Source of the DNA: Fagopyrum homotropicum
Lineage: Eukaryota > Streptophyta > Magnoliopsida > Caryophyllales > Polygonaceae
Direction: 5' to 3'
Length of the DNA stretch: 64,000 nucleotides
Assembly: GCA_033239125.1 (NCBI GenBank)
Contig: BSWB01000005.1
Span: forward strand, 15,305,447-15,369,446
Part shown: positions 1 to 12,966 of the stretch, piece after piece
Position numbering within the stretch: the stretch's first letter is position 1
Layout: each line of letters begins with the position of its first letter
Notes under the pieces: model-generated
Told to the model about the DNA's origin: nothing
The model's database searches: none
The model's input: only the letters and a program-made list of their open reading frames with translations
Position numbers and translations under genes: made by a program

Positions 1-218
1 TCAGCAATCAAGTTTGAGCATACGATTTTGCTTTCACCAAGCAATTTGGGAAACTACAAGGAACCTATAAGCAACAAAAGAATCTTCTGTGGCGGTAGTT
101 GTTGATTCAAACCTATTTTGCACTTCACGGAGTGGCAACATTGTAGTTTCCAAGCCAAAATTTACATCTTTGTGACTTTTTATCTTACAACACTTCAACT
201 CAGAGTTGTTGATTTGTT
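1..218 (-). other. 3' flank/UTR of the GOT1-like gene
   Basis: This stretch lies directly downstream of the GOT1-like stop codon at 219-221. A 62-codon open frame crosses it on the minus strand, but it overlaps the last GOT1 exon in another frame and resembles nothing I know, so I treat it as 3' untranslated or flanking DNA. No polyadenylation site can be fixed with confidence. Confidence 0.5.
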
Positions 219-2655
219 TCAAACGGGTACCCTCTTTCCACGGTAGCGATCAAGCAACTGCGGGATATGAAGAACGTTGGTTACGGAATGTAATGAAGGT
301 AAACATAACTGGTATCTTAGAGCACCAATGAAGCAAAAAATTCAACTTCTTCAGGTCTTCAGCGTTGCTTTCCAGCAATTGCATTGTTCATGAAATCTAA
401 ATATTTAAGTCGTCATACAATAAACATTTTTTTTGCAGTGCATCATGTGACTAGAAATCAATTAACATGATCCGAGAGTTAATACCTTGTATATCACATG
501 GTACATAACAATATAACATCAAGTGCAACTTAGCATGTGGCAATAATCTCACAGCGTTAATATTTTTCAAAAAAGGTGGATAAAATCACAGAGCACATTA
601 CAATCATCTAACCTAACATATATAGATGCTTCAAAATCTTTGAAATAAGAAGATTATAATGGGGGTATCAATGTAATATCATCTTTGAATAACCAAGGAA
701 TAATGTTTTTTTATTATAATTCTATTTCACACAGTTTATGTAATATTATTTGCCTCCTTGTGGAGGTTGATTCAAGACAGTTTAAAGCTATCAGAAGAGG
801 TGTTGTAGACAGACAGTAGCAATTATAAACGTTCTATAGTCTTTACTAAAGCATAAGTGAACAAAGTCAATGCAAACCATAATTCATAAGAAACTATATA
901 GCATTTTCCTCTTCATCAATTAAGGATCCGTGGAGATCATTTCAATTCCCAAAGGTTTTATTTCCATTTGACTAATTTCCACAATATATATTTTCACATT
1001 TGAATCAATCTCGTAGCCAACCTTTTCTGCAGGACAAACTGACAAAACATACTGTAGCCATGACTTTTTACCATCAAAACTAAAACACTTTACGAGGGAC
1101 ATAATCAAATTTATGACTCATGATAAACAAAAGTTCATCACATTCAAACACCAAACACAACTCAGCATGGCCATCACCAAAGGGACAAATTTTCCTGTTG
1201 ACAAAAGATCTAACTTAGAATACCAAAGGGTCACATTTTCTGTTTTTGAACTTCTCCAACCATGCTAGGAAAACACTTCACTGGGCCAAAATTAAATTTA
1301 CAACTCGAAAAAGATGATAAACATAACACAGCATGACCATTAGCAAAATGAGATTTTGCTTAAAGTATGTATACTAGAGGTTCAGGTGCATAGTCACATA
1401 CCGATCTGATGAAAGGCAGTTGGAATACCCAGCCTAGAAGAGGTATCCGCTGCAGGTAAACAACAACTGTGGGCCAGAAACCACTGCAAAAAAATATCAA
1501 TGTATAATGACCAAACATATCAAGCAATATTCGAACTGTGAAAACTGAAATCAAGCCACTGTATTAGACCTGAAAAGTATGATGAAGCCATAGGACTCTA
1601 GAATCATGCCCGGAATTGGCCAGCCTATGATAACGGAACAGAAGCCGGCATCAAAGGAGATAGTTCCCTGAGCAATCATCAGAAGGTAGCAGCCGGTGAG
1701 AATGAATGGTAATCGGAAAGGGCCACGAACAGAAGCATAAAAAGGAGAGGGTTTTGCTGATGAATAATCATACCTTAAAGTTTTGAGGTTTCATGAAAAA
1801 TTGGAGAGTTGATTTCGGACCAATGGTCAATGCTAACCCTGACATGAACATGATCTGTGCATGTTTCACATGAAAAGAAACATAGTGAAATCAACATACT
1901 GGGAGCATTAAATGAAACGATACGTTGCAAATTTCAAAGAGCTCAAACACCTACGTTTCCCATGGCAAGCAAGTGATCCCAAGGAATGTGAAGAATACCC
2001 CGAACATTGTCAACCCCAGACCAATCTCTGGGTACAAAAGTTAAATCCAGTAAAATCCATAATTACAAAATCAAGAGACAAAGTGAACACTTGTACAGAA
2101 ATATGAAACTGAATTCCATATGCAAACGAATCCATAATTTTATCAACCATTATACAACACAACTAGTTTCAGGAGCAAGTAAGCAACTAAACATTCACAT
2201 ATCAGCAGTGGAAACACATAATTCTTATAAAATGGATAAATGATGAACATAAAATTGGACAAATCATCATAAAGCTTTCCACCACTAACATAGACTGGTT
2301 CAATATTAAGATGGAAAATTGCAGAACTACATGTAAGTCAATATTTCATGTAAATCACTTTATTTTACCTCCTAGTGCTGGTGAATATCCACCATTTACC
2401 AAATGATACACAATGTAGTACAAGAATCCTAACACGGTTGCCACAAATTGGAAGAAACCTTCTAAGTATGGTAAAATTCAACCGATGAAACTTATGCATG
2501 AGGCTATATGAAGCAACATCAAACCATCATATGCTTCATTAGGATAAGACTTGTATAAATAGCCATATATTCTGTACAAAAACGTAAGTTCACATAAACT
2601 AGAGGCACCTGAAAGCTAACTCACTCTTTGTGTCGTCCATCTCAATGGAGAACAT
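219..2655 (-). pseudogene. GOT1/SFT2-family Golgi vesicle transport gene with a frameshifted exon 2
   Basis: GOT1 proteins are small four-helix membrane proteins of about 140 residues that act in ER-Golgi traffic. Six coding exons can be read with GT/AG borders: 2625-2655 (start codon, MFSIEMDDTK), 1955-2027 (KIGLGLTMFGVFFTFLGI), 1774-1854 (SGLALTIGPKSTLQFF), 1570-1667 (GTISFDAGF, IIGWPIPGM), 1402-1483 (SGFWPTVVVYLQRIPLLGW) and 219-257 (LLDRYRGKRVPV, stop). Order, phases and ends match plant GOT1 proteins. Exon 2 is 73 nt where the family pattern predicts 92. The segment between FLGI and LLAMGN is reduced to 2 nt, so LLAMGN stays readable only in another frame and translation would stop early in exon 3. 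Either this copy is a recent pseudogene or the assembly has a local error. The open frame running past 1402 to 1360 is intron read-through. Intron 5 (258-1401) is long and holds no recognised gene. Confidence 0.85.
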
Positions 2656-3296
2656 TTTCCAACTGAAATCTCCTCCACGCCAAGTTAACAGAGTCCTAAT
2701 AAAATCACTGGAACAAGGAAGCAACAATCCATCAAACACAATGAACAATAAAACATCAAAACCTTGTCATTAGCATAACCACTAGCAATTTAGCAAATTA
2801 GGCTCGTAGAAGAACATACTGAAATTATCACAGTATTCCAAGATCTACTAGTACAACAATCATCCACTGTTCGTGACAACTCCCTTCTCCAATCCCGTAC
2901 TCAAGGTCCATAGAAACACTTATGGTCAACAAATTGCATTCACTTGCTCCTGAAAACATACAATCCTCGCTACACACCGAATCGCTCAACTAAAGCGATC
3001 AACCGAAGATATTAATCGAACATAATTTAGCCTAAAAGAAGGAAAATCCAACAATTGTTCAATTCGAAAGGCCAAAAAATAAATTTTTGAAATCAGGTAC
3101 CAAAGCAACAACCAATTCCATCAAATCTTGGATCCTACAATATGCAATTTACGAAATCCTAGATATGAACTCAAAGAGTAGCGAATCAAACAGAATTTCA
3201 GAAGTATTTCTGGTGGGTGGAAATACTTAGAGTTTGACAAGGAAGAGTAAATAGGGAGAACTCATGAATGGAAGAAGAAGAAGAATGCAAGCTCAC

Positions 3297-3420
3297 CGTC
3301 GGCCTCAGACGTCAACTTCCCAGCAAACAGATTCCAATTCTTACAAATGACTACTATGCGATATTGCGATCAACCGAAATGAAATGAAATAGAATACCTT
3401 AATGCTTACGTTTTGCAATT
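3297..3420 (-). promoter_or_regulatory. probable 5' leader exon and promoter side of the GOT1-like gene
   Basis: On the minus strand a good donor (GACG then GTGAGC) ends a putative leader exon at 3297. An acceptor at 2663-2665 (TTTCAG) opens the exon with the start codon at 2655, which implies a leader intron of about 630 nt. The exon's upstream end is not visible and no clear TATA box was found. Inference only. Confidence 0.4.
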
Positions 3421-3429
3421 TGCATCCCA

Positions 3430-5061
3430 TATTTTAAACATTTACAGATTTTGACCAGTATTTCTACTTTTTACCCGAAAAGGACTTACACTCGTTTTTT
3501 TCCACAAAAGTAAGTGATTTATTACTACATACTCCAAACAATTGAAACAAGTCTGATGCGGCTAGATATCAAATTAGTGTCTACAAAGAAACAAGTTGAA
3601 GTAAAAGAGTATTTAGAATGAGATATTATTAAAAAAAAGAGTAAAGTATCAACGAATTATCTTATTGTAAAAAGTGATTCTAACAAACTAGTATATTGGG
3701 TACAGTTTTGTTCCTTTATATTTATCTATATAAAGAATGATCAATGAAATAAATCAGTTTTTTGATTTACAAATCTTTACTTGATATCATATATGCTATT
3801 GGAGAATATGATCCCTAGTTATGTCGTCATCACCGGCGGCTATCACGCCAACCTACATGTGCGGTGTTATTATCGTCAAACATGACAAAACAAATATCAA
3901 AGAAGGGAGGGTCCATCAAGTCCTCACTCCATCCCTACATAGAGATCTTAATAAATTAATCTACATGCCTCTTAAAGCGCAAAACCTACGTAAATCAACA
4001 TGACACTAATACACTTGCGGTTTAGGGCATAAAATCTTCCGTAGATGCTAATCAACTTGCATCCTGGTGGACCTTATCCTTCGTCGCCACCACCAATAGT
4101 CAACTCCTCCCTACTACAACTGTCATTGGCCACCTCTAGGACCCTGCAACCTCTTCCTCTTGGAGCCACGGGGAAACACAACCTCCTCGTCTTACCTCCC
4201 TGCAGCCCGGCCTTGTCGTCACTCTCTACAACTCCACCAGGAAGAGTCTCTACTGCTAGGAGGTCGCCACGTACCCTAGTGCTTCCGGAGTTGCCGCCAA
4301 CACAGCCATCGGGAAGCAAGTTGGGCCGACGCCGGAAGCAAAACCACCACCCTAAAAAATTATTTACAATCGGCCCCGAGCTTTTGGTATAATTGCAGAA
4401 ACCTTCTCCTTCTTGCCGGAACCCAACTCCTAGTCGCCACCAGTGAGTTCCCGACCTCCACCAGACTCAAACAAATTGGTAGGTTGTAGCGGAATCCAAC
4501 TTCGTTCGTCTTCTTTGTCTCACAGACCAGACTAGTTGGGCGTGAAGAAGGCGGTCGTAAAAGCGGCTTCTCTGGTAACAACGAGAAACATATTTGGCTC
4601 ATGGAAAAGGATGCAGAAGATGGTTGCTCGGGTTTTTGTCTCCGGTAAGCTCGTTAGCGGGATAGATGGAGAAGACAAGGGAGACACTCCGGTTGGCTCT
4701 AGTCCACATATTTGAAGCCAGATTGGTTCGAGAAAGGTAGATCTGGGTTCGGCTGCTACATGCTCAAGTTGTGACTCGGAGTTGCGGCTCCGATTCTAGT
4801 GAAGATTGGTGGTGGTGGATGGGACTCCAAGTAGGCTCGAGCAAGTGTTTTCCGATGACAAAAACATGCTCTTGGTGGCTGCAAGCTCGAGATCGGTTTC
4901 CGATTCAAGTAGAAGTGGTAGAGGGTGATCCGATTAGGAGTCGAGATTATTTTTCAGTGGGTGAAAAGTAATCCCGGAAAGGAAAGAGAGGTAAATAGAG
5001 GATACTATGGTTTGAGGGAGAAGTAGATGAAATGCTAATCAGAAAGGTACCCTATATTTGT
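3430..5061. other. unassigned intergenic DNA with possible copia LTR/leader remnant
   Basis: No gene is recognised. At about 3720-3830 a TATA-like stretch is followed by a region resembling an LTR end, then a sequence loosely like an initiator-tRNA binding site and a short frame beginning MSSSPAAITPT. This could be the relic of an LTR element leader. Open frames around 4045-4602 on both strands are GC-rich and resemble no known protein. The stretch ends at the aggat target-site copy (5062-5066) of the copia element. Confidence 0.35.
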
Positions 5062-5066
5062 AGGAT

Positions 5067-5166
5067 TGCTATGATATTCACAAGAGAGGATTTGTTTGTA
5101 TTTGTATATTACTTGTTATTTACTATTACATTGGTTGATATATATATATATATATATCTCCTAGTA
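5067..5166 (-). repeat. copia 3' LTR (100 bp)
   Basis: It matches 26309-26443 but lacks about 35-40 bp after the TA-repeat tract. On the plus strand it begins TGCTAT and ends CTCCTAGTA, so in sense orientation it begins TACTAGGAG and ends ATAGCA, a departure from the usual TG...CA. A purine tract (GAGGGGGCA in sense) abuts it at about 5167-5177. Confidence 0.85.
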
Positions 5167-5378
5167 TGCCCCCTCGAGCTAAGAGCACAGAGGGATAACT
5201 TAGATCGAAGTAATTGGAATCTAGCAGACGTGAGTGGCTTGGTGAGAGCATCGACTATCTAGTCTTTAGATGTAATGAAGGCGACCCGTAGGGTTTTGGC
5301 AACAACTTTCTCACGAACAAAGTGGTAATCCATCTCGATGTGCTTCGTTCGTTGATGGAATATAGGATTTGCAACTAA

Positions 5379-6924
5379 TTAACTAGCACCCAATTTATCA
5401 CAATAGAGAATCGGTGGTTGATGAAGAAAGATGCCTAGTTCAGCGAGAAGGTGTTGAAGCCAAGTGAGTTCACATGTAATTTGACCAAGAGCTCGGTACT
5501 CAGCTTCGGTTAAAGAGCGCGAGATAGTGGATTGTTTCTTTGACGCCCAAGACACCCAGGAGGAACCATAGTAGATGCAATAGGCTACAGTGAGGCGTCG
5601 ATCGATTAGGTCACCTACCCAATCAACATCACAGAAACCGAAAAAAGTGGGAGATATTTGGGTGGAAAGATGAAGAGATAGGTTAATGGAGGAATTGAGA
5701 TATCGAAGAATGCGTTTGATGGCTTGCCAATGTATGTGACGAGGTTGATGCATGAATTGGCATATTTTGTTCACTGTAAAATATCTAGACGTGTAAATGA
5801 AAAATATTGTATACTTCCAACAACACTTTTATATAGAGTGGAGTCAGTGAAGATAGGGGAGTTGGAGGAAGATAGATCACAATTGATAGACATAAGTATA
5901 GACATGGCCGTAGAAAGGTACATATTAGTGGACTTGTGGAGAGTGTGGATGTATTTAGATTGAGATAAGAGAAAACCATATGAGTTTCTAGACACTTCAA
6001 TACCAAGAAAGTAATGAAGGTATCCTAGATCCTTCACAAGAAAGTGTGTGGAGATAGAAGACATGAACTTCTTAGCCAGAGAATTGGAGGAAGCAATGAC
6101 TAGAATATCATCAATATAAACAAGAACATACACAATATCAACCTTGGTTTTGTAAATGAAAAGAGAGGTATCAGCCTTAGATGGAGTAAAGCCAAGGTGA
6201 ATAAGGGTATCACTGAGTTTGGAATACCATAATCGTGGAGCTTGGCGTAAGCCATAGAGAGATTTGTGTAACTTACATTTGTGATTGAGAAATTGTGGAT
6301 GAACAAAACCTGATGGATGTGTGATGTACACATCCTCATTCAAGTCACTAGAAAGGCATTTTGTATGTCTATTTACTTGACCGACCAACTCGACATGGCA
6401 TCATGGGTGAGGACAAGTCTAATTGTGGATGACTTGATAACTGGACTATAGGTTTCAATAGAATCAATTCCTATGACTTGGTTGAATCCCTTTGCCACTA
6501 AACGAGCTTTCTCATGCTCAAGGGTACCATCTTACTTCCTTTTGGTTTTAAAAACCCATTTGACACCAAGTGTTTTGGTATTTGGACTTGGAGGAACCAA
6601 GGACCAGGAGTGGGTTGAAAGTAGGGCATGAAACTCATGTGCCATAGCATCTTGCCACTCAGAGAATGAAGAGGCATGAGTGAATGAAGTAGGTTTTTCA
6701 AGAATGGTGTTGGTGGAGGACAAGGAGGGGTTTGGCCATGGAATGGTACCATCAGTTCGAATTCTGGGTTTGAAAATGTTATTGTGTGAACGAGTTTTGA
6801 TTGAGCGGGTGAGAGGTATAAAATTGGTAGATAGGTTATTTTGTGACGAAGATGATGAGGATGATTCTGTAGGTGATGGAGCGGCAATGGGTTGTGACAG
6901 TGAGTTGGTAAATGGCGCACTCAT
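5379..6924 (-). pseudogene. copia reverse transcriptase and RNase H region
   Basis: Three overlapping minus-strand frames form one degraded domain. Frame 6532-6924 opens the reverse transcriptase (FHALLSTHSWSLVPP, GVKWVFKTKRK). Frame 5771-6388 contains LYGLRQAPRLWYSKL and the catalytic YVDD-type block as YIDDILVIASS. Frame 5379-5774 contains the RNase H region with WASKKQSTISRS and TEAEYRALGQ. These are hallmark copia motifs in normal order. Frame changes near 6400-6530 and 5771 show the polyprotein is no longer continuous. The sequence between 6925 and 7301 is the hinge and integrase C-terminal side, ending at the Athila insertion. Confidence 0.9.
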
Positions 6925-7306
6925 CGAAGAAGAGGGTTGGGTGATTGGGCTGGTAGTGTAAGTGGCATGGATTCAGGAATGGCATTAGGCCCATCAAAGT
7001 TGACGGAAAGGTGAACTCATGAATGGTGGGTTAGTGGAGGTAGAATTAGGCCTATCAATTTGGGCTTGTGTATCAGAGATGGGTAGGGGAAGTAGATTGG
7101 GTAAGTAGCACGATGAGGTGGGTTGAGCGGTGGGGGTAGTTTGAGAGGACTTTTGTTGGTGAAACGGAATTGTGACTAGTGGAAAATAACATCCCGAGAT
7201 ATATAGATGCGTTGTGAGATGTAGTCAAGGAAAATGTATCTTCTATGATTCGGAGCATATCCCAAGATAACACATGGTTTGGAACGGAAATTTAGTTTGT
7301 GAGTAT

Positions 7307-9137
7307 TGTTATGCTAAGAACGTGACACGCTAAAGTCTTAAATTTATAACTCGATATATTTTTCCCTAAATCCTAGCGATCCTACAGTGTATGGGTCGTT
7401 TTGTAGTAAGGATAGTTTTCCGAGGTCGAACACAAAGACTAAGGTGAAATTGAGTCAATAGTGACTAAGGATAGTGAAGATCTAGGCTAAGAAAAGAGAT
7501 AGGAATAAAGAAATGAAAATCTCAATGTTTTTGGTTTGGTTTTGAGGTGATCAATCAAGGATCACAAATCATGCGAAATCAACAAACAACTAAACTAACA
7601 ACACAAATAAACAAGCAAACACGAGATAGGTAATCAAAGAGAGAAAAGAGGATTCTAGGGGTTAGAAATTCCGGTTATGACATAGGACTCAAGCTATCTA
7701 ATCATTTCTTGGATTAACTATAGTATGTTGGGAATGGGTGTTTCTAAATCGGGATCAATCACCGGGTAGGTCTCATGGTCCACTAGTCCGTTTCTAAGGT
7801 CTCATCACCGGGTAAGTCTCAAAGAGCCTAAGGATAGGAATTCTACACAAACCGGATTGTCATCTAGGGGTCTAACCTCTCCTTACCGGGTAAGTCTCGG
7901 AAAGGCATGTCCTAAACATCAATCCTAGCACACTCAGTCCAATAGCGGCTTATGAGACTCACTACTACCTAGAGTTCATCATCTTCGGTATCTAAGGGCA
8001 AGAATCACCGGGTAGGTCTCTTCTCACACTTAGTTGCTAACACTAGGTTACCCTAGGATAGATCTAACTCAACAAACACTAGGATTTCAACAATCTAACA
8101 GCCTAACATCCAAATTTATCGATGCAAGCAAGTCGGACAAAAATCACGGGCAGTTCATCAAGTCCACGGCCGTGGAACCCCTTAGAACAGACCGTGGTTT
8201 TGAACTGAGGCTAGGTTCGAGTAAACAAATCATCCAAAGGTGCATTTAAGTCTACCCTATCATAGTCCAAGCCATAACCATCATTTTCTTACCCTAGAAT
8301 CACATCTATTTAGCCAACAACATGCATCATCACAATCAAAGTCATCAAGCATAAAATCATGGAATCCATATCAAGAGGATGAAATGAAAGGGAGATGAAG
8401 CAAATAGAACAAGAAAATTAAGTTGAATCAAAGCTCAAGAAGGACTTACAACCCTTCAAAAGAAGGTTCGAATCGTTTCTTACAACCCTAGCAAATGTTT
8501 CCAACAATCTTCACTCTAAAAACTATGAAAAACTAAGAATGGTGTGTTCTTCTCTTCTTCTCCAATGGAAGTCTTTCTTCTCCTCCAATAATATCTCCCC
8601 TCCAAATCTTCCAATGAGAGAATATGTGTTGTTGAGAGTGTGGGAGAGAATGGAATGATGGGGTCTTCCCTCAACAGCCTGCAGGATCACCTTTTATACA
8701 CCATCAAGGGCAAGGGTCGGTTATGAAGATCGTGGGACAGTTGTCGCAGCTGTGCAGGGAGAACCACGGCCTATTTCCACACCCGTGGAAGTCCCAATGG
8801 CCGTGGTTTTGGTGATGCAACTTTCTTTGGATCATCAAGCCACAATTTGGTGCAAGGCATGCACGAACAAGGTCCCATGTGTCCTCCTTAGCTCCTAGCT
8901 TGCTTCCCAATGAGTCCGAAGGTGTGTCATCTCGAGGAACGATCCTCGAATGTATCGATTAAGCTCCTAAAGCTCCCAAAATACCTACAAAACATGCAAA
9001 AGTCCGTGTAGACATCTATCTCGACAAATATACAAGAATTGATTGCAAACGTCATGAACTAGTGCTAAACCATGCATGAATGAGCGGAAAAACTATCTAA
9101 ATGAGTGCTTAAACCTACGTCATAAATCGTGTTATCA
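7307..9137 (-). repeat. Athila 3' LTR
   Basis: It is nearly identical by eye to 18662-20491, with most differences in the first 150 bp. A sense TATA box (TATAAAAG) lies at 8691-8698. It carries four copies of CACCGGGTARGTCTC-type 15-mers (7760-7774, 7806-7820, 7884-7898, 8006-8020) and clusters of CCACGGCCGTGG-like motifs at about 8147-8206 and 8753-8818. Confidence 0.95.
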
Positions 9138-9435
9138 AAAATACCCCATACTTAAGGTTTGCTCGTCCCCGAGCGAGTCCTAACTATAGACTAAGAGATG
9201 ACATGATTTATGCATGCAGAAAAACAACAAAATCTTTTTGGAGTTGTGCCTCTAATATTGGATCACCTTCATAGTCATGTTTCATGGCAAATGGACAAGC
9301 AATCATGCATCAAATGAATGATGGCACGGAAAGACAATTATACTTAACTAGAAAGCAAGCATGAAAGGTAACAATGAAGAAGTCAAGATGATCATGAGCA
9401 CATCCAATCTAGATTACTAAGTCTTACACACATGC
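9138..9435 (-). other. Athila 3' non-coding region and polypurine tract
   Basis: In sense orientation AGTATGGGGTATTTT sits directly before the 3' LTR (9138-9152) and is the likely plus-strand primer. The remainder up to the solo LTR TSD (catgc, 9431-9435) has no frame of interest. Confidence 0.7.
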
Positions 9436-11495
9436 TGTAATAGCTAGGATTTCGAATTCTAATTAATGTTGATTAACTTAATCGTTGATAGTAATTAACA
9501 TATAACTCGCGAAGACTTCGCAAGTGATGAGTATGAGTCCCACAGTTATGTTCCTCGCGTAATTTTGGACGTTTGGGGAAATTTTTACTTTTTTCCCCGG
9601 GTAATTATTTTTACCCTCCGGTGTTATTTGGAGCATTTGGGAGCTCCAATTAATAAAAATGCAGTTGAGAGAAATGATCAGGATATCGGATATGTCCTAG
9701 ATATGAAATAACATGGAGAGGAAAAACGGCCAAAAGAGTCGCTATTTCGTTTCTTAATGGCTAAGAAAGACGGCTTAGGAATACACGTTTTCCGAGGCAT
9801 TTGTGGAATAATTATCCCTACAATATTCCAGATTTATTATTCCAATCTCGAGAAGTTTGGAGAAGGAGGTTCGACCCGCCTTTGGATCGGTTAAAGGATA
9901 ATTATCGACTTTGGTAAAGGATAATTATCGTCTTCACTATAAATAGCGGAAAATCCTTTATTAATTCATTTCATTTCACGTTTCCTCGTAAAAGCTCTGA
10001 TTTCTCTCAACCTTCAAACTCAGATCTACTCTCCGTTTCTAATCCGATTTCAATTCCGTTTGAGTTTCTGGATTCCTCTCTTCATTCTCTTCATATCGGT
10101 ACCGAGTTTCTGCATTTCCGAGTATATGGAGGGCTGGTCGAGCATATATGTCACCAGGACGGTTCCGTCGCTCAGATTCCGATGAATTTGATGTTGTCCA
10201 TACGTAGCATGCGTCGTTGTGATTCCGAATCTTCTTTCAGATCGTCAATTGGGTTAGTAACGAATAAGTTATAAATTTATTCAATTTCCGTACTGCGATT
10301 TGGCCTAAATTGACTTTAGGCTTGTCAAAATGGATAATTAGAAATTCCATTATGGTCGTTATATTATTCTGGTGATTATGGATAGTTTGTTTGATGAAAT
10401 CTGATGATAGGGGGTTTAGAAATTGCCTGCGGGCAAAACGTTATTCTGGCAAAATCTAATTAATTAATTAAAGGTTAATTAATTAAATTAGGATTAGAAT
10501 TGAGATTGAGGAATATCGATTAGATACTACCTTGAGATTTGAGGAATTGTGAGTTATGTTGAGATATTGAGGTTTAGTTGGTTGTGAGGCTTATAGATTG
10601 AGTATGATCCTTATGGATCCCTTTGGGTCTAGGTGTGACCCCTTTGATGAATAGAGGTTGATATATCTCTTTATGCCTTGTTTATAGGCCGTGTTGTCCC
10701 TCCAGTGTAGAGGTGATCGTGGTTGTGATTGTACGAGGTTGAGGTAAGTCCGTAGGACTTACTTAGCTACCATCCCTATATTGGGTGTTTGCATGAGTGG
10801 TGTGTGCTTTATATGTTTGCTATGATAGCATGAGTTGTCGTTTTTATCGACCTATGTTCTATTGACCGCCCCACTGCGTGGCTGTGATAACCTTTCCCTT
10901 TCATCCTGCCGTAGAGTCTGGGAGGTTCTCTGATGTCGGGCCAGACTGGTTTACAGGAAGGGCGCAATCCACTCCCATAGGGTACACGGATTGTGTGACC
11001 GATACTCGTACAGCTGTACATTGCACACAGAGGCGGGGATGTATCGGTCCTCGTGTCACATACTTTCATCTATCTATATATATACGGTTTTTGAGTGAAT
11101 GATTATTATATAAAGATAATAATTGGGTAAATGTGTGATAGCTAACGGTTTCATACCGTGTTGTAGATGTTTACAGGTTAGGCACTGCTGAGTGATCTGG
11201 CAGGGTGACAGGCCGAAGACTCTCGTACATTAGGTGGTTGGTTTGGGTTTGTTGTGTTCCCCTCCTGCGTGAGGATGTTCTTTTGTACCTCCTGTGTGAG
11301 GATGTCGTTTTATATACTCGGCTATGTTGTTGTTACTTTGGGTTGTACAGTTTATACTGTTTTATGTATTTATTTTATATCTGTCAGTGCCATGTTGTAA
11401 GGTCCAGTGAACTTGTTGTCAGGCTAGGGTCAGGATCCATTGTGCGATCCTATCCCAATGTGACATCCCGAGTCCCGCGGATTCGGGGTGTTACA
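9436..11495 (+). repeat. solo LTR, Tekay/Del-like gypsy, copy A (2060 bp)
   Basis: It begins TGTAATAGC, ends GGGGTGTTACA, and is bounded by a perfect TSD, catgc (9431-9435 and 11496-11500). A TATA box (TATAAATAG) lies at 9938-9946, followed by a pyrimidine-rich leader typical of a start site, so sense is plus. Near the 3' end it has the block related to GGACCTCACAATGGGTC shared by copies B, C and D. No internal element sequence or second LTR is present, so it arose by LTR-LTR recombination. It is inserted in the Athila 3' region. The clade name rests on the TGTAACACCCC-type ends and is inference. Confidence 0.88.
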
Positions 11496-11500
11496 CATGC

Positions 11501-12740
11501 AAATAGGTCACAAGGACTTAGGAAGGAAGAGGCTAAGAAATGTTGTGATTAGGTGGGAATTTTTAGGTTATGTGATGCTAATCCGAGAAAGGAACTAACT
11601 CCACAAATTTATTTTTGATCAACTTCACCACAAGTGTATATTTTCTCCTTCTTTTCTTTCTTTTCTTTTCTTTTTCTTTCACTTATTTTTTGAGACAATG
11701 GCATTGGTGTACAAAAGCCGAAACCTTGGTGATTAGCGGGCCTCGGGTTTTTTTTTATTTTTCGAGGTGCTCCACACCGGGCACACATACCAAAACTCAT
11801 TAGGACTATCGGTTTATTTGACTTTGGCAAGGCACAAACACCCGATTATGTGAATGGTGCCGAGTTACTCGTCATTTAAACCAATGTTCCCAAACCTATA
11901 TTTTTGTCTACACTTTCACAACAATTTCAGCACTTCATTCATCAACAACTTCACCCCACACTTGCTTTTCACACACATCAACACACTAGCATGCTCCTAT
12001 TCCCTGATGGGTCAAAAGAGGTCAAATTTTTATATCAATTGAGGTGTTCAAGCAACATGATAAAGATGAGAAGCAGAGAAAGATAAATTGCCTTAATCAC
12101 TCCTAAATGATGTGCAAGAACTAGCATGTAATTTCGACATTCAATCCTCAATCAAATCAAAGCAAACATTCATGATCACAATTCACTCATGGGATTCAAG
12201 ATAAGTACTTCAAGTCCACATATGCATCCATCAATTCAACACATAAGGCCATCCATAGCCAATTCACAAGACAATTTCATCATAAGGGTCATACCCAAGC
12301 TTAGAAGCACTAAAATTTTTTTTTAAAATTTTCTGATTTTTTTTGGATTTTCGAAATATATATGTACAATGCAAGACATAACGAAACATGTGACAAAATT
12401 AAGCTATCCTAGATGCTAATCATGCAAGTGATCATGAAAACCCCACCCCATACTTAGAAACACATTGTCCCCAATGTGTAAATGAAGTAAAGAAGAGTGA
12501 AAGAGGGTCCTCACAATGTAAAATGGTTTGCTTCGGTATTTTAGTTCATTCAAGTGGATTGATGGTGAATGATCCTATCAACGATGGTAGAGAGCTCAAG
12601 GTGTTCGTTATGGTGTCGGGACCTGAGCTAGGCACCGCTAGCCGTCCAAGTTCCGCGTTCGCTCCACCCATAATTGATGAGAGGCTCATCATCATAATCC
12701 ATATGCCATGCAAGGCTTTCATGCTACTTAGACTCTAACA
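11501..12740 (-). other. Athila 3' non-coding region, continued
   Basis: This low-complexity region has long T and TC tracts (11640-11700, 12310-12360) and no convincing protein. No envelope-like or ATHILA ORF-1 domain was seen here, unlike the element at 28776-34692. Confidence 0.6.
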
Positions 12741-12966
12741 CACAAACTCCAAGCACACAAAAACACACAAAAACAGAAAAATGAAAGCAAAAACAAAAAC
12801 GAAAACGAAAAGGGAAAGATGTCTACCAATGGGTTGCCTCCCACCAAGCGCTTCTTTAAGGTCATTAGCTTGACCAAACTCGGGGGCGTCTCACTCAAGG
12901 TGAAGTGGGGCAATCATGTCCACCGGAGCTCCCGGGATATACTTCTTCAACCGGTGCCCATTCACC

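Noticed and set aside
920..1108. 62-codon minus-strand frame in GOT1 intron 5
   Set aside because: It resembles no known protein, lies wholly inside an intron and lacks splice support.
2373..2470. Minus-strand stretch reading as a hydrophobic helix, FVATVLGFLYYIVYHLV, between GOT1 exons 1 and 2
   Set aside because: It was first considered as GOT1 exon 2, but the true exon (KIGLGLT, FGVFFTFLGI) is at 1955-2027 with correct phase. This stretch lies in intron 1 and does not match the family.
4045..4602. Overlapping open frames of 80-115 codons on both strands
   Set aside because: GC-rich composition gives chance frames on both strands; no domain, repeat or splice evidence.
5140..5160. TA-dinucleotide run
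   Set aside because: A simple microsatellite inside the copia LTR with no further meaning.
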